A stretch of 64,000 nucleotides of DNA, taken from the NCBI RefSeq assembly GCF_019375555.1, contig NZ_JAHXDN010000001.1:186001-250000 (forward strand). The letters run 5' to 3'. This DNA is from Roseobacter insulae (GTDB lineage Bacteria > Pseudomonadota > Alphaproteobacteria > Rhodobacterales > Rhodobacteraceae). Position 1 is the first letter of the stretch; every line of letters starts with the position of its first letter. Of this stretch, positions 34,313-43,967 are shown in pieces. Below the pieces are notes generated by a model. The model was given only the letters and a program-made list of their open reading frames with translations. It did not search any database and was not told where the DNA came from. A program made the translations under genes and the position numbers.

Positions 34313-35299
34313 ATGCCCGCAAAGTCCAAGACCCCGTCCAACACCGAATCCTATTTGCAGATGTACCGCCAAATGGTGCGCATTCGGGCCTTTGAAGATC
34401 AGGCCAACAAGCTGTATCTATCCGCCAAGATGCCAGGTCTGACCCACATGTATTCGGGCGAAGAGGCCGTCGCCGTCGGTATCTGTGAAGCGTTGACCAA
34501 CGAAGACCGCATCACCTCGACTCATCGCGGCCATGGCCATTGCGTCGCCAAGGGCGCTGACTTCAAAGCGATGTTCTGTGAACTCCTTGGCAAAGAAGAA
34601 GGCTATTGCCGCGGCAAAGGGGGATCGATGCATATCGCCGATCAAAGCCATGGAAATCTTGGAGCGAATGCAATTGTGGGTGGTTCGATGGGGATCGCCA
34701 CGGGCTCTGCGTTGCGGGCAAAATTGCAAGGCTCCGATGATGTGACCGTGTGCTTTTTCGGCGATGGGGCGACCGCTCAAGGCCTTATGTATGAGGTCAT
34801 GAACATGGCGGCGCTCTGGAAACTGCCCGTGATATATGCCTGCGAGAACAACGGTTACTCGGAATACACAAAGACCGAAGAAATTGCCGCAGGCTCGATC
34901 ACCGCGCGCGCTGAAGCCTTCGGGATAGAAGCGTTCAAGGTTGATGGTCAGGACGTACTGGCAGTGAACGATCTGAGCCAAAGCCTCGTTGCGCGCTGCC
35001 GAAAGGGCGAGGGGCCGTTCTTCATTGAGCTTGAAACGTACCGCTACCATGGCCACCACGTTGGCGACATCAACCGTGAGTACTATCGGTCCAAAGAAGA
35101 AGAGACCGATTGGAAAACAAATCGCGATCCGATCACGCGCTTCCGCGCGACCTTGTTGGAGCAGGGGATCGTCACAGAGGAACAGGTCGAAGCGATCAAT
35201 GCCGAGATCGCTCAGGATGCAGCCGATGCTGTCGCCTATGCGCTTGAGGCTCCGTACCCGGACGTCTCCGAAGTTGACATGCACGTTTATGCGGCCTGA
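34313..35299 (+). CDS. 2-oxoacid dehydrogenase E1 alpha subunit (PDH/acetoin type)
   Basis: ATG 34313 is preceded by GGAG at seven bases; the frame is open from a GTG at 34289 within the hairpin. The 328-residue protein binds thiamine diphosphate: HMYSGEEAVAVGICEALTNE, HRGHGHCVAKGA, GSMHIADQSHGNLGANAIVG and the GDGATAQGLMYEVMNMAALW/ENNGYSEYT metal-cofactor motif. The short form and sequence resemble acetoin dehydrogenase or plant-type PDH E1 alpha. It is followed 12 bases later by E1 beta. Confidence 0.92.
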   Translation: MPAKSKTPSNTESYLQMYRQMVRIRAFEDQANKLYLSAKMPGLTHMYSGEEAVAVGICEALTNEDRITSTHRGHGHCVAKGADFKAMFCELLGKEEGYCRGKGGSMHIADQSHGNLGANAIVGGSMGIATGSALRAKLQGSDDVTVCFFGDGATAQGLMYEVMNMAALWKLPVIYACENNGYSEYTKTEEIAAGSITARAEAFGIEAFKVDGQDVLAVNDLSQSLVARCRKGEGPFFIELETYRYHGHHVGDINREYYRSKEEETDWKTNRDPITRFRATLLEQGIVTEEQVEAINAEIAQDAADAVAYALEAPYPDVSEVDMHVYAA

Positions 35300-35311
35300 G
35301 GAGAGACAGTC

Positions 35312-36307
35312 ATGCGCGAGATAACTTTATCTAAAGCCGTGAACGAAGCGTTGGCGGAAGAGATGCGTCGTGACCCGACGGTCTTGATTCTAGGCGAAGA
35401 CGTTGCCGAGGCCGGAACGCCTTTCAAGGTCATGTCTGGTCTGGTTGAGGAATTTGGAACCGAGAGAGTGATCGACACACCTATTTCCGAGCCAGGCTTT
35501 GTTGGAATGGCCGTCGGTGCCGCGATGACCGGCGCACGCCCTGTCGTTGACCTGATGTTCGGTGACTTTCTGTTTTTGATAATGGACCAGCTTTGCAACC
35601 AGGCCGCCAAAACCCACTACATGTCCGGTGGAAAACTCAACGTTCCGATGGTTCTTCGTACCAACCTTGGTGCAACCCGGAGGTCAGCCGCGCAGCACAG
35701 CCAGTCCTTGCAGGCGTTGGTTGCCCATATTCCGGGTCTCAAAGTGGCCATGCCCTCTTCGGCCTATGAGGCCAAGGGTTTGATGAAGACCGCCATCCGT
35801 GACAACAACCCGGTGGTCATTTTCGAAGACAAGCTGATGTACCAGGACAAGGCCCCCGTGCCGGAGGAAGAATTTCTGATCCCGTTCGGCGAGGCCCACG
35901 TGAAGCGCGAAGGCAGCGATATTACGCTCATCGCAACTTCCTCGATGGTGCAGGTGGCCGAAGGGGTTGCCGATCTTCTTGAGACTGAAGGCGTCTCGGT
36001 TGAAGTCATCGATCCTCGGACGATTGTGCCACTAGATGAAGACACGCTGCTTAAGAGCGTGCGCAAAACATCTCTCGCGATTGTCATCGATGAGGGCCAC
36101 CAGAGCTACGGCGTGACGGCGGAGATCGCCAGCCGCCTGAATGAGAAATCGTTCTACCATCTTGATGCTCCGGTGCAGCGGATGGGCGCAATGGACGTGC
36201 CGGTGCCGTTCTCCCCGGCGCTTGAAGACGTGACGGTGCCGACGGTTGAAACCGTTGCGCAAACCGCTCGAAAACTGATCGCGCGTGAGATGTTCGATGC
36301 CGCATGA
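35312..36307 (+). CDS. 2-oxoacid dehydrogenase E1 beta subunit
   Basis: A 331-residue transketolase-like beta chain: TVLILGEDVAEAGTPFKVMS with the thiamine Glu, RVIDTPISEPGFVGMAVGAA, MVLRTNLGATRRSAAQHSQS and VIDEGHQSYGVTAEIASRL. GAGGAGAG precedes the ATG. With E1 alpha it decarboxylates a 2-oxo acid or cleaves acetoin, passing the acyl group to the lipoyl domains of the next gene. The end overlaps the next start by 11 bases. Confidence 0.93.
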   Translation: MREITLSKAVNEALAEEMRRDPTVLILGEDVAEAGTPFKVMSGLVEEFGTERVIDTPISEPGFVGMAVGAAMTGARPVVDLMFGDFLFLIMDQLCNQAAKTHYMSGGKLNVPMVLRTNLGATRRSAAQHSQSLQALVAHIPGLKVAMPSSAYEAKGLMKTAIRDNNPVVIFEDKLMYQDKAPVPEEEFLIPFGEAHVKREGSDITLIATSSMVQVAEGVADLLETEGVSVEVIDPRTIVPLDEDTLLKSVRKTSLAIVIDEGHQSYGVTAEIASRLNEKSFYHLDAPVQRMGAMDVPVPFSPALEDVTVPTVETVAQTARKLIAREMFDAA

Positions 36308-37637
36308 TGTGACGATGCCTCAGCTTGGCATGGCTCAGGATGCCGGCACGATTGTGTCATGGCTCAAAGACGAAGGGGCCGAAGTTGCTGAGGGTGACCT
36401 GCTGTTCGAGGTCGAAACCGACAAAGCCACGCTGGAGGTCGAAGCATTGGCCAGTGGGTTCTTGACTAACATCGCGGCCACTGTTGGTGAGGAAGTTGCA
36501 GTTGGTGCGGTTATTGCGCGCATTTCCGAGACCGCCGCAGACACCGAAGATGCTGCGCCGGGGCAAGCCAGTCCCGCTCCAGTAGAAGCGCCAGCGGAAA
36601 AACCTGCCGGCACCCATGTCGCCATGCCCCAATTGGGCATGGCCCAAGATGCAGGCCTCCTTGTCGCTTGGCACAAACGGCCGGGCGACGCTGTCTCCGC
36701 GGATGACATTTTGTTTGAGGTCGAAACCGACAAAAGCACGATGGAAGTTGAGGCGGGCATTGATGGTTTTCTGGCGGCGACCTTCGCCCATGCCGGAGAG
36801 AACGTCCTTGTCGGGGAAACGGTCGCAATTATCTCCTCCACCTCGCCGTCCGAACCCTTTGCTTCAGCGGTCACAGAAAGCGTATCCGGTGCCGTGCCCA
36901 AGACTGCACCCGAAGAACCGAGCGCAGATGCGGTCGCATCCCCCGCAGCGCCGCCTATCACTCAGGCTCAGGCGCCTGTGACGCCGCAACCGCCGCGCGC
37001 CCGTGCCAGCCAAAACGGCAGGATATTGGCGTCGCCCAAGCTTCGCCGCCTTGCAGCAGCGGAAAACCTCGATCTGGCGCTCTTGGCTGATGCTGGTCAT
37101 CTGCACCCCTACCACACGCGCGATCTTGAGACTTTGCGGCGTTTGTCGCTGGAAGCAGCGCAAGAAACCACACCTTCTGTTGCGACAGCGTCGGTCCACC
37201 TCGTTGCCGAGACAGCGGTAGATGGCTCTCATGCCATCGCGGAATGGGCCGCATCAACACACGGTGTTTCGGCCCGACGCTGTTTGGCCAGCCTTTTCGC
37301 CGGTGCCTTGCACGAGGACGCCCCTTTTTCTGTCGCAGTGGAAACACGGCAGGGACGCGAAACCTATCTTGTCTCGAAAGCATCAGGGTTTTCGCAAGTC
37401 GTACCAAGCGACGAGGACCCTATCTGGGTTCTGCGTGACTACCGTGGCAGCAGATTGAAAACGGTCGCATTGGGGGCCGAGGCGCATCCGGTGGTCACGC
37501 TGACTGATCTGCCGACGAGCGGCGGTGTGCGCATCACACTGGAAAGTGCACCTAACCGCATCACACCATCCGAAGCGCTCATGCTCATCACAACTTTTGC
37601 GGATTGTATCGAAGAACCGCTGCGGCACATTTTGTAA
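36297..37637 (+). CDS. E2 component without a functional catalytic domain: two lipoyl domains plus subunit-binding domain
   Basis: ATG 36297 gives 446 residues. Two tandem lipoyl domains carry the lipoylated Lys in VETDKATLEVEA (K43) and VETDKSTMEVEA (K146). After an Ala/Pro linker comes a subunit-binding domain (RILASPKLRRLAAAENLDLA). The C-terminal part, ending SALMLI-like SEALMLITTFADCIEEPLRH, keeps only remnants of an acyltransferase fold: no DHRxxxG and no catalytic His is visible. The missing acyltransferase is encoded separately at 39087, so the E2 function seems split in two. Confidence 0.88.
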   Translation: MPHDVTMPQLGMAQDAGTIVSWLKDEGAEVAEGDLLFEVETDKATLEVEALASGFLTNIAATVGEEVAVGAVIARISETAADTEDAAPGQASPAPVEAPAEKPAGTHVAMPQLGMAQDAGLLVAWHKRPGDAVSADDILFEVETDKSTMEVEAGIDGFLAATFAHAGENVLVGETVAIISSTSPSEPFASAVTESVSGAVPKTAPEEPSADAVASPAAPPITQAQAPVTPQPPRARASQNGRILASPKLRRLAAAENLDLALLADAGHLHPYHTRDLETLRRLSLEAAQETTPSVATASVHLVAETAVDGSHAIAEWAASTHGVSARRCLASLFAGALHEDAPFSVAVETRQGRETYLVSKASGFSQVVPSDEDPIWVLRDYRGSRLKTVALGAEAHPVVTLTDLPTSGGVRITLESAPNRITPSEALMLITTFADCIEEPLRHIL

Positions 37638-37652
37638 CCACTCGAGGACCCC

Positions 37653-39077
37653 ATGGAATTCACGAACCTTTATATCAATGGCACTTGGGTCGAGAGCACG
37701 GATCGTTTTGACGTTTATAACCCGGCAACCGAAGAGATCCTGGCCTCGGTTGCCTCGGCGGAAACATTCCACGCCGATCTCGCTCTTGATGCGGCTCAAA
37801 GCGCCATGGCCGACTGGGCCGCGCGCACGCCGCGCGCCCGTTCCGAAGTGCTGCGCAAGGCGTGGGAGCTGATGTCGGCGCAGCTTGATGAGTTTGCGCG
37901 TATCATCACGCTTGAGAACGGCAAGGCTCGTGCAGACGCGATGGGCGAGGCCACCTATGCCGCCGAGTTTTTCCGCTGGTTTGCCGAAGAAGCCGTGCGT
38001 GCAGACGGACTCATCACCCATGCGCCAGCATCCGGCGCCCGCATTATGGTTCAGCACAAGCCCGCTGGTTTGGCTGTCTTGGTGACGCCATGGAATTACC
38101 CGGCCGCCATGGGCACGCGCAAGATTGCGCCCGCACTGGCCGCAGGATGCGGCGTGATCATCAAGCCCGCGTCCGAGACGCCGCTGACCATGCTTGCCCT
38201 GATGCCGCTTTTGGAAGAGGCCGGTGTGCCCAAAGGGCTCGTCAACGTGCTGCCCTCACGGCGGACCGGTCCGCTGGTCGATCACTTGATGCATGATCCG
38301 CGCGTTCGCGTGATCAGTTTTACAGGCTCAACCGGCGTTGGTCGGGTTTTGCTTAAATCCGCCGCCGATCAGGTGCTCAAGCCCGCTATGGAGCTGGGCG
38401 GAAATGCACCCGTGGTGATCTTGGAGGATGCCGATCTCGACGTTGCAATCGAAGGCACGATGTTGGCGAAAATGCGTAATCTGGGAGAGGCCTGCACCGC
38501 AGCCAACAGGATTTACGTCCACGAGAACATTGTGGACGAATTCACTAAGCGGCTTTCCGCTGAAATGTCTTCGCTGAAGGTTGGCAATGGCACCGACCCA
38601 ACCGTGGATGTCGGTCCCTTGGTTAACGCCGACACCCGCGACAAGGTCGCCGCGTTTGTTGCCGACGCTGTGGCAAAAGGCGCGAAGCTGGAATGCGGCG
38701 GTGAAGTGCCAAGCGGAAAGGGGTTCTTTTACCCACCTACGGTGTTGTCTGCAGTGCCCGAAACAGCTGATTGTGTGCATGATGAAATCTTTGGTCCTGT
38801 CGCCGCGATTCAGACGTTCGCGGAGGAGCAAGACGCGATCACCCGCGCGAACAACACGGAATATGGTCTCGTGGCCTACGTGTTTTCCAGTGACTTCAAG
38901 CGCGGTTTGCAAGTCTCTGAACAACTTGATTACGGCATGGTCGGCCTGAACCGTGGCCTTGTCAGCGACCCAGCGGCTCCCTTTGGCGGCACAAAGCAGT
39001 CCGGATTAGGACGCGAGGGCGGGCATGAAGGCATGCTAGAGTTCATGGAGACGCAGTATATTTCGGCCGAGTGGTAG
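37653..39077 (+). CDS. aldehyde dehydrogenase, succinate-semialdehyde type
   Basis: A 474-residue NAD(P)-dependent aldehyde dehydrogenase. Conserved parts: TPWNYPAAMGTRKIAPALAA, ISFTGSTGVGRVLLKS, ELGGNAPVVILEDADLD (general-base Glu) and the Cys of RNLGEACTAANRIYV. The end PFGGTKQSGLGREGGHEGML is typical of GabD-like members. GAGGA precedes the ATG. The operon suggests oxidation of a semialdehyde, but the exact substrate cannot be read from sequence. It separates the two E2 genes. Confidence 0.92.
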   Translation: MEFTNLYINGTWVESTDRFDVYNPATEEILASVASAETFHADLALDAAQSAMADWAARTPRARSEVLRKAWELMSAQLDEFARIITLENGKARADAMGEATYAAEFFRWFAEEAVRADGLITHAPASGARIMVQHKPAGLAVLVTPWNYPAAMGTRKIAPALAAGCGVIIKPASETPLTMLALMPLLEEAGVPKGLVNVLPSRRTGPLVDHLMHDPRVRVISFTGSTGVGRVLLKSAADQVLKPAMELGGNAPVVILEDADLDVAIEGTMLAKMRNLGEACTAANRIYVHENIVDEFTKRLSAEMSSLKVGNGTDPTVDVGPLVNADTRDKVAAFVADAVAKGAKLECGGEVPSGKGFFYPPTVLSAVPETADCVHDEIFGPVAAIQTFAEEQDAITRANNTEYGLVAYVFSSDFKRGLQVSEQLDYGMVGLNRGLVSDPAAPFGGTKQSGLGREGGHEGMLEFMETQYISAEW

Positions 39078-39086
39078 GAGCGTTGG

Positions 39087-39962
39087 ATGTCAAATGTGAT
39101 TGCCAGCCCAACCACACGAAGAATGGCGCGCGAAATGAACGTAGACATTCAGCAATTAGCAGACAGATTGGGGCGCCAGACCATGGGACCTGAAGACTTG
39201 ATCAATTCGGGAGCCGTAAGAGGCAACACCGACCATGGCTATTGGGATATAGACCATAGCGAGTATGGCCCGGTGAGACACGAACCGATGACACGCATTG
39301 CAAAACTTGCCGCGCGAAATCTTGCGGCGGCGCACCGGCACATTCCAGCCGTAACGCACCACGACCAAGCCGATGTATCCGCGCTACAGGAACTGCGGAA
39401 AAGCTGGGCGCCAGAGGCTAACGCGCAAGGCGTGAAGCTGACGGCCCTCTCCTTCTATGTAGCCGCACTGGCACGGTGTTTGCGGGTTTTCCCCAACTTC
39501 AATGCCTCTCTGTCTCCTGATGAAGAGACGTTGACCTTCAAGGAGTACATCCACGTTGGCATCGCGGTGGACACATCGCATGGATTGCTCGTGCCCGTCA
39601 TCCGCGATGCGGATTGCAAAGGTCTGCTCCAGATCGCAGCCGAGATTTCTGACCTGGCCAAACGTGCACATGACCGCAAACTCCCGCCAAGCGATATGGG
39701 CGGCGCGTCAATGTCGATCTCGAACCTCGGTGGGATCGGCGGGACGGCATTTACCCCAATCGTGAACCCACCAGAGGTTGCGATCCTCGGAATCACCCGC
39801 ACGAAAACTGTGACAGCTTGGGACGGCAATGTCCCAAAGCCCGTCCCGGTAGTCCCGCTCGATCTGAGCTATGACCACCGTGTGATAAACGGCGCAGATG
39901 CCGCCCGCTTCCTTGCGCATTTTGGCCAACTGATCTCGGACCCACGAAACTTTCTAATTTAA
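39087..39962 (+). CDS. 2-oxoacid dehydrogenase E2 acyltransferase lacking lipoyl domains
   Basis: A 291-residue protein with a subunit-binding domain at the very N-terminus (IASPTTRRMAREMNVDIQQL) followed by the complete acyltransferase domain. The catalytic DHRVINGADAARF has His264 and, in the place of the usual Asp, Asn268; Asn there is known from the Azotobacter pyruvate dehydrogenase E2. SISNLGGIGGTAFTPIVNPP is also typical. There is no lipoyl domain. AGGAGC lies just before the ATG. Together with the gene at 36297 it would make a two-chain E2. Confidence 0.9.
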   Translation: MSNVIASPTTRRMAREMNVDIQQLADRLGRQTMGPEDLINSGAVRGNTDHGYWDIDHSEYGPVRHEPMTRIAKLAARNLAAAHRHIPAVTHHDQADVSALQELRKSWAPEANAQGVKLTALSFYVAALARCLRVFPNFNASLSPDEETLTFKEYIHVGIAVDTSHGLLVPVIRDADCKGLLQIAAEISDLAKRAHDRKLPPSDMGGASMSISNLGGIGGTAFTPIVNPPEVAILGITRTKTVTAWDGNVPKPVPVVPLDLSYDHRVINGADAARFLAHFGQLISDPRNFLI

Positions 39963-40057
39963 GTCTGCCTGGTTTCGAGAAGTGGGCCGCCGATTTAATC
40001 GACGCGCGGGTGAGGGAAGCTCGTTCAAAAAAGATTAACAGAACTGGGGCTACATTC

Positions 40058-41632
40058 GTGAAAATCGGGGCACCGAAAGAGACATTCGAGGGGGAAGCGC
40101 GCGTCGCGATCACTCCCGAAAGCGCGCTCCAGCTGCAAAAGCTGGGCTATGACGTGGTTGTGGAGAGCAAAGCGGGCCAGGCCGCTGGCTTCTCGGACGC
40201 CGCCTTCAAGGAGGCTGGTGTTGAGGTGGTGAAAACCGCTGCGGCGCTGTTCAAGGCCGCCGATGTCATCGCCAAGGTGCGCCCGCCCAGCGAGGCCGAA
40301 GCCAAGCGCCTGACCAAAGGCCAGACGCTGATCTCCTTCTTCTACCCTGCCTCCAACGAAAAGCTGATGGAGCTGGCCAAGGGCAAGGGCGCGAACGTCA
40401 TTGCGATGGACATGGTCCCCCGGATCAGCCGCGCCCAGAAGATGGATGCGCTGTCGTCGATGGCCAACATAGCGGGCTACCGCGCCGTGATCGAGGCGGG
40501 CAACAACTTCGGCCGCTTTTTCACCGGTCAGGTGACCGCCGCCGGTAAAGTGCCCCCTGCGAAAGTGCTGGTTGTGGGTGCGGGTGTGGCGGGCCTTGCC
40601 GCCATCGGTACCTCCACCTCGCTCGGTGCGATCACTTACGCCTTCGATGTGCGCCCGGAAGTGGCGGAACAGATCGAGTCGATGGGTGCCGAGTTCGTGT
40701 TCCTTGAGTTCGAGGACAGCGAATTGCCCGACGGTGCGGAAACAGGCGGCTATGCGCCTCCCTCATCGCCTGAGTTCCAAGCCAAACAGCTTGAGAAGTT
40801 CCGCGAAATCGCGCCGGACATGGACATCGTGATTACCACCGCGCTGATCCCGAACCGTGCGGCCCCCGTCCTTTGGACCAAAGACATGGTCGACGCGATG
40901 AAGCCGGGCTCCGTGATCGTGGACCTTGCCGCCGAGAAGGGCGGCAACTGTGAGCTGACCCAGATGGACAAGCGCGTTGTCACCGACAACGGCGTGATCA
41001 TCATCGGCTACACAGACTTCCCCTCGCGCATGGCCACGCAAGCCTCCACCCTCTATGGTAACAACATTCGCCACATGATGGCTGACCTCACGCCCGAGAA
41101 GGACGGTCAAGTCAACCACAACATGGAAGATGACGTGATCCGTGGCGCGACGATCACCTATGAGGGTGACATCACGTTCCCGCCGCCGCCGCCCAAAGTG
41201 GCCGCGATCGCGGTGCAGAAGAAAGAAAAGCACAAGGAGCTGACGCCGGAAGAAAAGCACGAGGCAGAGATTGCGGCGTTCAAGGCGCAAACCAAGCAGC
41301 AGGTCACCCTGCTCGGCGTGGGTGCCGCGCTTGTGCTGATGGTCGGCATGATCGCGCCCGCCTCCTTCATGCAGCACTTCATCGTGTTTGTCCTGTCGGT
41401 GTTCATCGGCTTCCAGGTGATCTGGAACGTGGCGCACTCGCTCCACACGCCGCTCATGGCCGTCACGAACGCGATTTCCTCGATCATTATTCTGGGTGCG
41501 CTGATCCAGATCGGGTCGAGCAGTTTCCTCATAACACTACTCGCTGCGTTGGGGGTCTTTTTGGCCTCGATCAACATCTTCGGCGGCTTCCTCGTGACAC
41601 GGCGCATGCTCGCCATGTTCCAAAAATCTTAA
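40058..41632 (+). CDS. pntA: NAD(P)+ transhydrogenase subunit alpha
   Basis: Start chosen at GTG 40058, which gives the canonical N-terminus [20 protein letters not shown]; the frame is open from 40010. The 524-residue protein has the NAD-binding domain I ([40 protein letters not shown]) and C-terminal membrane helices of domain II. It is the undivided alpha subunit found in E. coli, not the split PntAA/PntAB form. It uses the proton gradient to make NADPH from NADH. Confidence 0.95.
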   Translation: MKIGAPKETFEGEARVAITPESALQLQKLGYDVVVESKAGQAAGFSDAAFKEAGVEVVKTAAALFKAADVIAKVRPPSEAEAKRLTKGQTLISFFYPASNEKLMELAKGKGANVIAMDMVPRISRAQKMDALSSMANIAGYRAVIEAGNNFGRFFTGQVTAAGKVPPAKVLVVGAGVAGLAAIGTSTSLGAITYAFDVRPEVAEQIESMGAEFVFLEFEDSELPDGAETGGYAPPSSPEFQAKQLEKFREIAPDMDIVITTALIPNRAAPVLWTKDMVDAMKPGSVIVDLAAEKGGNCELTQMDKRVVTDNGVIIIGYTDFPSRMATQASTLYGNNIRHMMADLTPEKDGQVNHNMEDDVIRGATITYEGDITFPPPPPKVAAIAVQKKEKHKELTPEEKHEAEIAAFKAQTKQQVTLLGVGAALVLMVGMIAPASFMQHFIVFVLSVFIGFQVIWNVAHSLHTPLMAVTNAISSIIILGALIQIGSSSFLITLLAALGVFLASINIFGGFLVTRRMLAMFQKS

Positions 41633-41645
41633 GGAGACGAGGACA

Positions 41646-43127
41646 ATGGATTACGGATTTACGATTGCGGCCTATGCGGTCGCGGGCGCCCTCTTCATCC
41701 TCTCTCTGGGCGGATTGAGCGGACAGGAAAGCGCAAAACGCGCGGTGTGGTACGGCATTGCAGGCATGGCGCTAGCGGTGTCCGCCACGATTGCGGGCCC
41801 GGGCCAAGGGCTTGCGGCGCTGTCGATCGTGCTGATCGCAGCGGGCGGCGCGGTGGGCTACCAGCTTGCCACCAAAGTGCAAATGACCCAGATGCCTGAG
41901 CTTGTGGCGATCATGCACTCGCTCGTGGGCCTCGCGGCTGTGTTCGTGGGCTTCAACGCGGACATTGAGCTGGCCCGTGTAGCGGCCACAATGGCGGCGG
42001 CTGATCTGCCCTTCCCAGCGCTGGATTACGGGCAGAAAGTGCCAGCAGCGGTCGCCGGTGAGTTTGGCTCCTTTGCCTCGCTTCTGGCCAAGAAGACGGC
42101 TGTGGAAGTGGGGATCCTGCGGGTCGAGCTGGTGCTCGGCATCTGGATCGGCGCGGTGACCTTCACGGGCTCCGTCATCGCCTACGGCAAGCTGGCCGGT
42201 AAGGTCGACTCGGCGGCCAAGAAGCTGCCCGGCGGCCATATGCTCAACATCGCCGCTGCCGCAGGTTCGGTGCTGCTGACGATGGTCTACCTGAGCGGCG
42301 GCGGCACCTTCACGCTGGTCCTCCTGACCCTTCTGGGCCTTTTCATTGGCTACCACCTGATCATGGGCATCGGCGGTGCGGACATGCCCGTGGTCGTCTC
42401 AATGCTCAACAGCTACTCCGGCTGGGCGGCGGCAGCCATCGGCTTCTCGCTCGGCAACGACCTACTGATTGTAGTGGGTGCGCTTGTTGGCTCCTCGGGC
42501 GCAATCCTATCCTACATCATGTGTAAGGCCATGAACCGCTCGTTCATCTCCGTGATCCTCGGGGGCTTCGGCGGCCCGGCAGGGGAGCAAATGGCGGTGG
42601 AAGGCAAGCAGGTCGCGATTGAAGCCGATAGCGTTGCAACCGCTCTCAATGAAGCCGACAGCATCATCATCATCCCCGGCTACGGCATGGCGGTGGCACA
42701 GGCCCAGCAGACGGTGGCAGAGCTCACCCGCAAGCTGCGTGCCAAGGGCAAAGATGTGCGCTTCGCGATCCACCCGGTTGCGGGGCGCTTGCCCGGCCAC
42801 ATGAACGTGCTGCTCGCAGAAGCCAAGGTGCCCTACGACATCGTGCTGGAAATGGACGAGATCAACGAGGATTTCCCCGAGACGGATGTCGCCATCGTGA
42901 TCGGGTCGAACGACATCGTGAACCCAGCCGCTCAGGACGATCCCAACAGTCCCATTGCTGGCATGCCGGTGCTCGAATGCTGGAAGGCCAAACAAGTGTT
43001 CGTGTCCAAACGCGGGCAAGGCACGGGTTATTCCGGGATCGAGAACCCGCTGTTCTTCAAGGACAACACGCGGATGTTCTATGGCGACGCGAAAGCGAGC
43101 TTCGATACGCTTCTGCCGATGATTTAA
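41646..43127 (+). CDS. pntB: NAD(P)+ transhydrogenase subunit beta
   Basis: A 493-residue protein with N-terminal membrane helices (domain II) and the NADP-binding domain [43 protein letters not shown] and [31 protein letters not shown] precedes the ATG, 13 bases after pntA. It completes the proton-pumping transhydrogenase. Confidence 0.96.
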   Translation: MDYGFTIAAYAVAGALFILSLGGLSGQESAKRAVWYGIAGMALAVSATIAGPGQGLAALSIVLIAAGGAVGYQLATKVQMTQMPELVAIMHSLVGLAAVFVGFNADIELARVAATMAAADLPFPALDYGQKVPAAVAGEFGSFASLLAKKTAVEVGILRVELVLGIWIGAVTFTGSVIAYGKLAGKVDSAAKKLPGGHMLNIAAAAGSVLLTMVYLSGGGTFTLVLLTLLGLFIGYHLIMGIGGADMPVVVSMLNSYSGWAAAAIGFSLGNDLLIVVGALVGSSGAILSYIMCKAMNRSFISVILGGFGGPAGEQMAVEGKQVAIEADSVATALNEADSIIIIPGYGMAVAQAQQTVAELTRKLRAKGKDVRFAIHPVAGRLPGHMNVLLAEAKVPYDIVLEMDEINEDFPETDVAIVIGSNDIVNPAAQDDPNSPIAGMPVLECWKAKQVFVSKRGQGTGYSGIENPLFFKDNTRMFYGDAKASFDTLLPMI

Positions 43128-43143
43128 TGAGGATCAGTTTTGC

Positions 43144-43818
43144 ATGGTTGGAGGTCATTACATAACAGCTATCGTTCGTAAATTAACGCCTGAATCAAGG
43201 TTGGGTCTAGCGATACTGTCCTTTACGGCAGGTTTTGCAGATGCAGCCTGCTTCGTATTCTTCTCAGGGCTATTTGCTGCTCATGTCACGGGAAATATTG
43301 TACTCTTGGCGGCTTCGCTGTCGCAAGATATGGATGACACTTCGTTGCTCAAGATCGCTTCTTTTCCCGCCTTTGTGGTTGCAGTTTGGTTAACCGCACA
43401 GATTTCAAGAAATTTAAAACTGACAGCGTCGATTCTCTTTACATTGGAAGGTGCAATTCTTGTCATAGTCGGCCTTGTGGGATTGTTAGCGTCAGACGAG
43501 CCAAGCCATGGGGTCATTAATTTTGCGATGGCTGTTGCGGTTGTTTTTGCTTTGGGCATACAAAACCAAGCGCAAGTCGCTTTAGATACGCCTCCAACTA
43601 CTGTCATGACCGGAAATGTTACAAGGCTGATAGGAAGTCTGTTTGCCCAGGGTAGTAAAGACGATCAACTCGACGAAATCATATTGGAAATTTCAGCGTT
43701 CACGATTGGGTGCATTGGTGGAGCGGCGGGCGTCATGGTGTTCGGACTGTCAAGTTTCTTACCTGTAGGTCTGATTTTGTGCTGTCTGTTTTTTGGAACG
43801 TCAAAGGGACAAATCTGA
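43144..43818 (+). CDS. YoaK/DUF1275 family membrane protein
   Basis: A 224-residue membrane protein with six or so hydrophobic segments. GFADAACFVFFSGLFAAHVT, GNIVLLAASLSQD and QAQVALDTPPTTVMTGNVTR match DUF1275, whose function is unknown (possibly transport). Codon use is visibly more A/T-rich than in pntAB. It may be a later insertion downstream of pntB. Confidence 0.88.
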   Translation: MVGGHYITAIVRKLTPESRLGLAILSFTAGFADAACFVFFSGLFAAHVTGNIVLLAASLSQDMDDTSLLKIASFPAFVVAVWLTAQISRNLKLTASILFTLEGAILVIVGLVGLLASDEPSHGVINFAMAVAVVFALGIQNQAQVALDTPPTTVMTGNVTRLIGSLFAQGSKDDQLDEIILEISAFTIGCIGGAAGVMVFGLSSFLPVGLILCCLFFGTSKGQI

Positions 43819-43883
43819 ATTCATTCTATCTAATCGATGTATTCGGAGACGTGACATACATAGCAAACCGAAAAGGAACGAAA

Positions 43884-43967
43884 ATGACGTTTGGACTGCC
43901 TGAGATTATTATTGTTGGTGTTGTCTCTGGCATTTTAGCGGCCCTGATATGGGCTTACTACTTCTAG
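43884..43967 (+). CDS. 27-residue membrane peptide
   Basis: Too short for usual gene calls. An ATG with AAAGGA eight bases upstream opens a 27-codon frame that starts MTFGLPEIIIVGVVSGILAA and ends with a Trp-Ala-Tyr-Tyr-Phe tail. It is a single transmembrane helix with an aromatic interface, the typical shape of small membrane proteins that bind larger ones or of type I toxins. No antisense RNA was identified. Reality rests on the ribosome site and composition. Confidence 0.5.
   Translation: MTFGLPEIIIVGVVSGILAALIWAYYF

Noticed and set aside
36335-36961. 208-codon minus-strand frame opposite the lipoyl protein
   Set aside because: Low-complexity Ala/Ser-rich shadow of the lipoyl and linker region.
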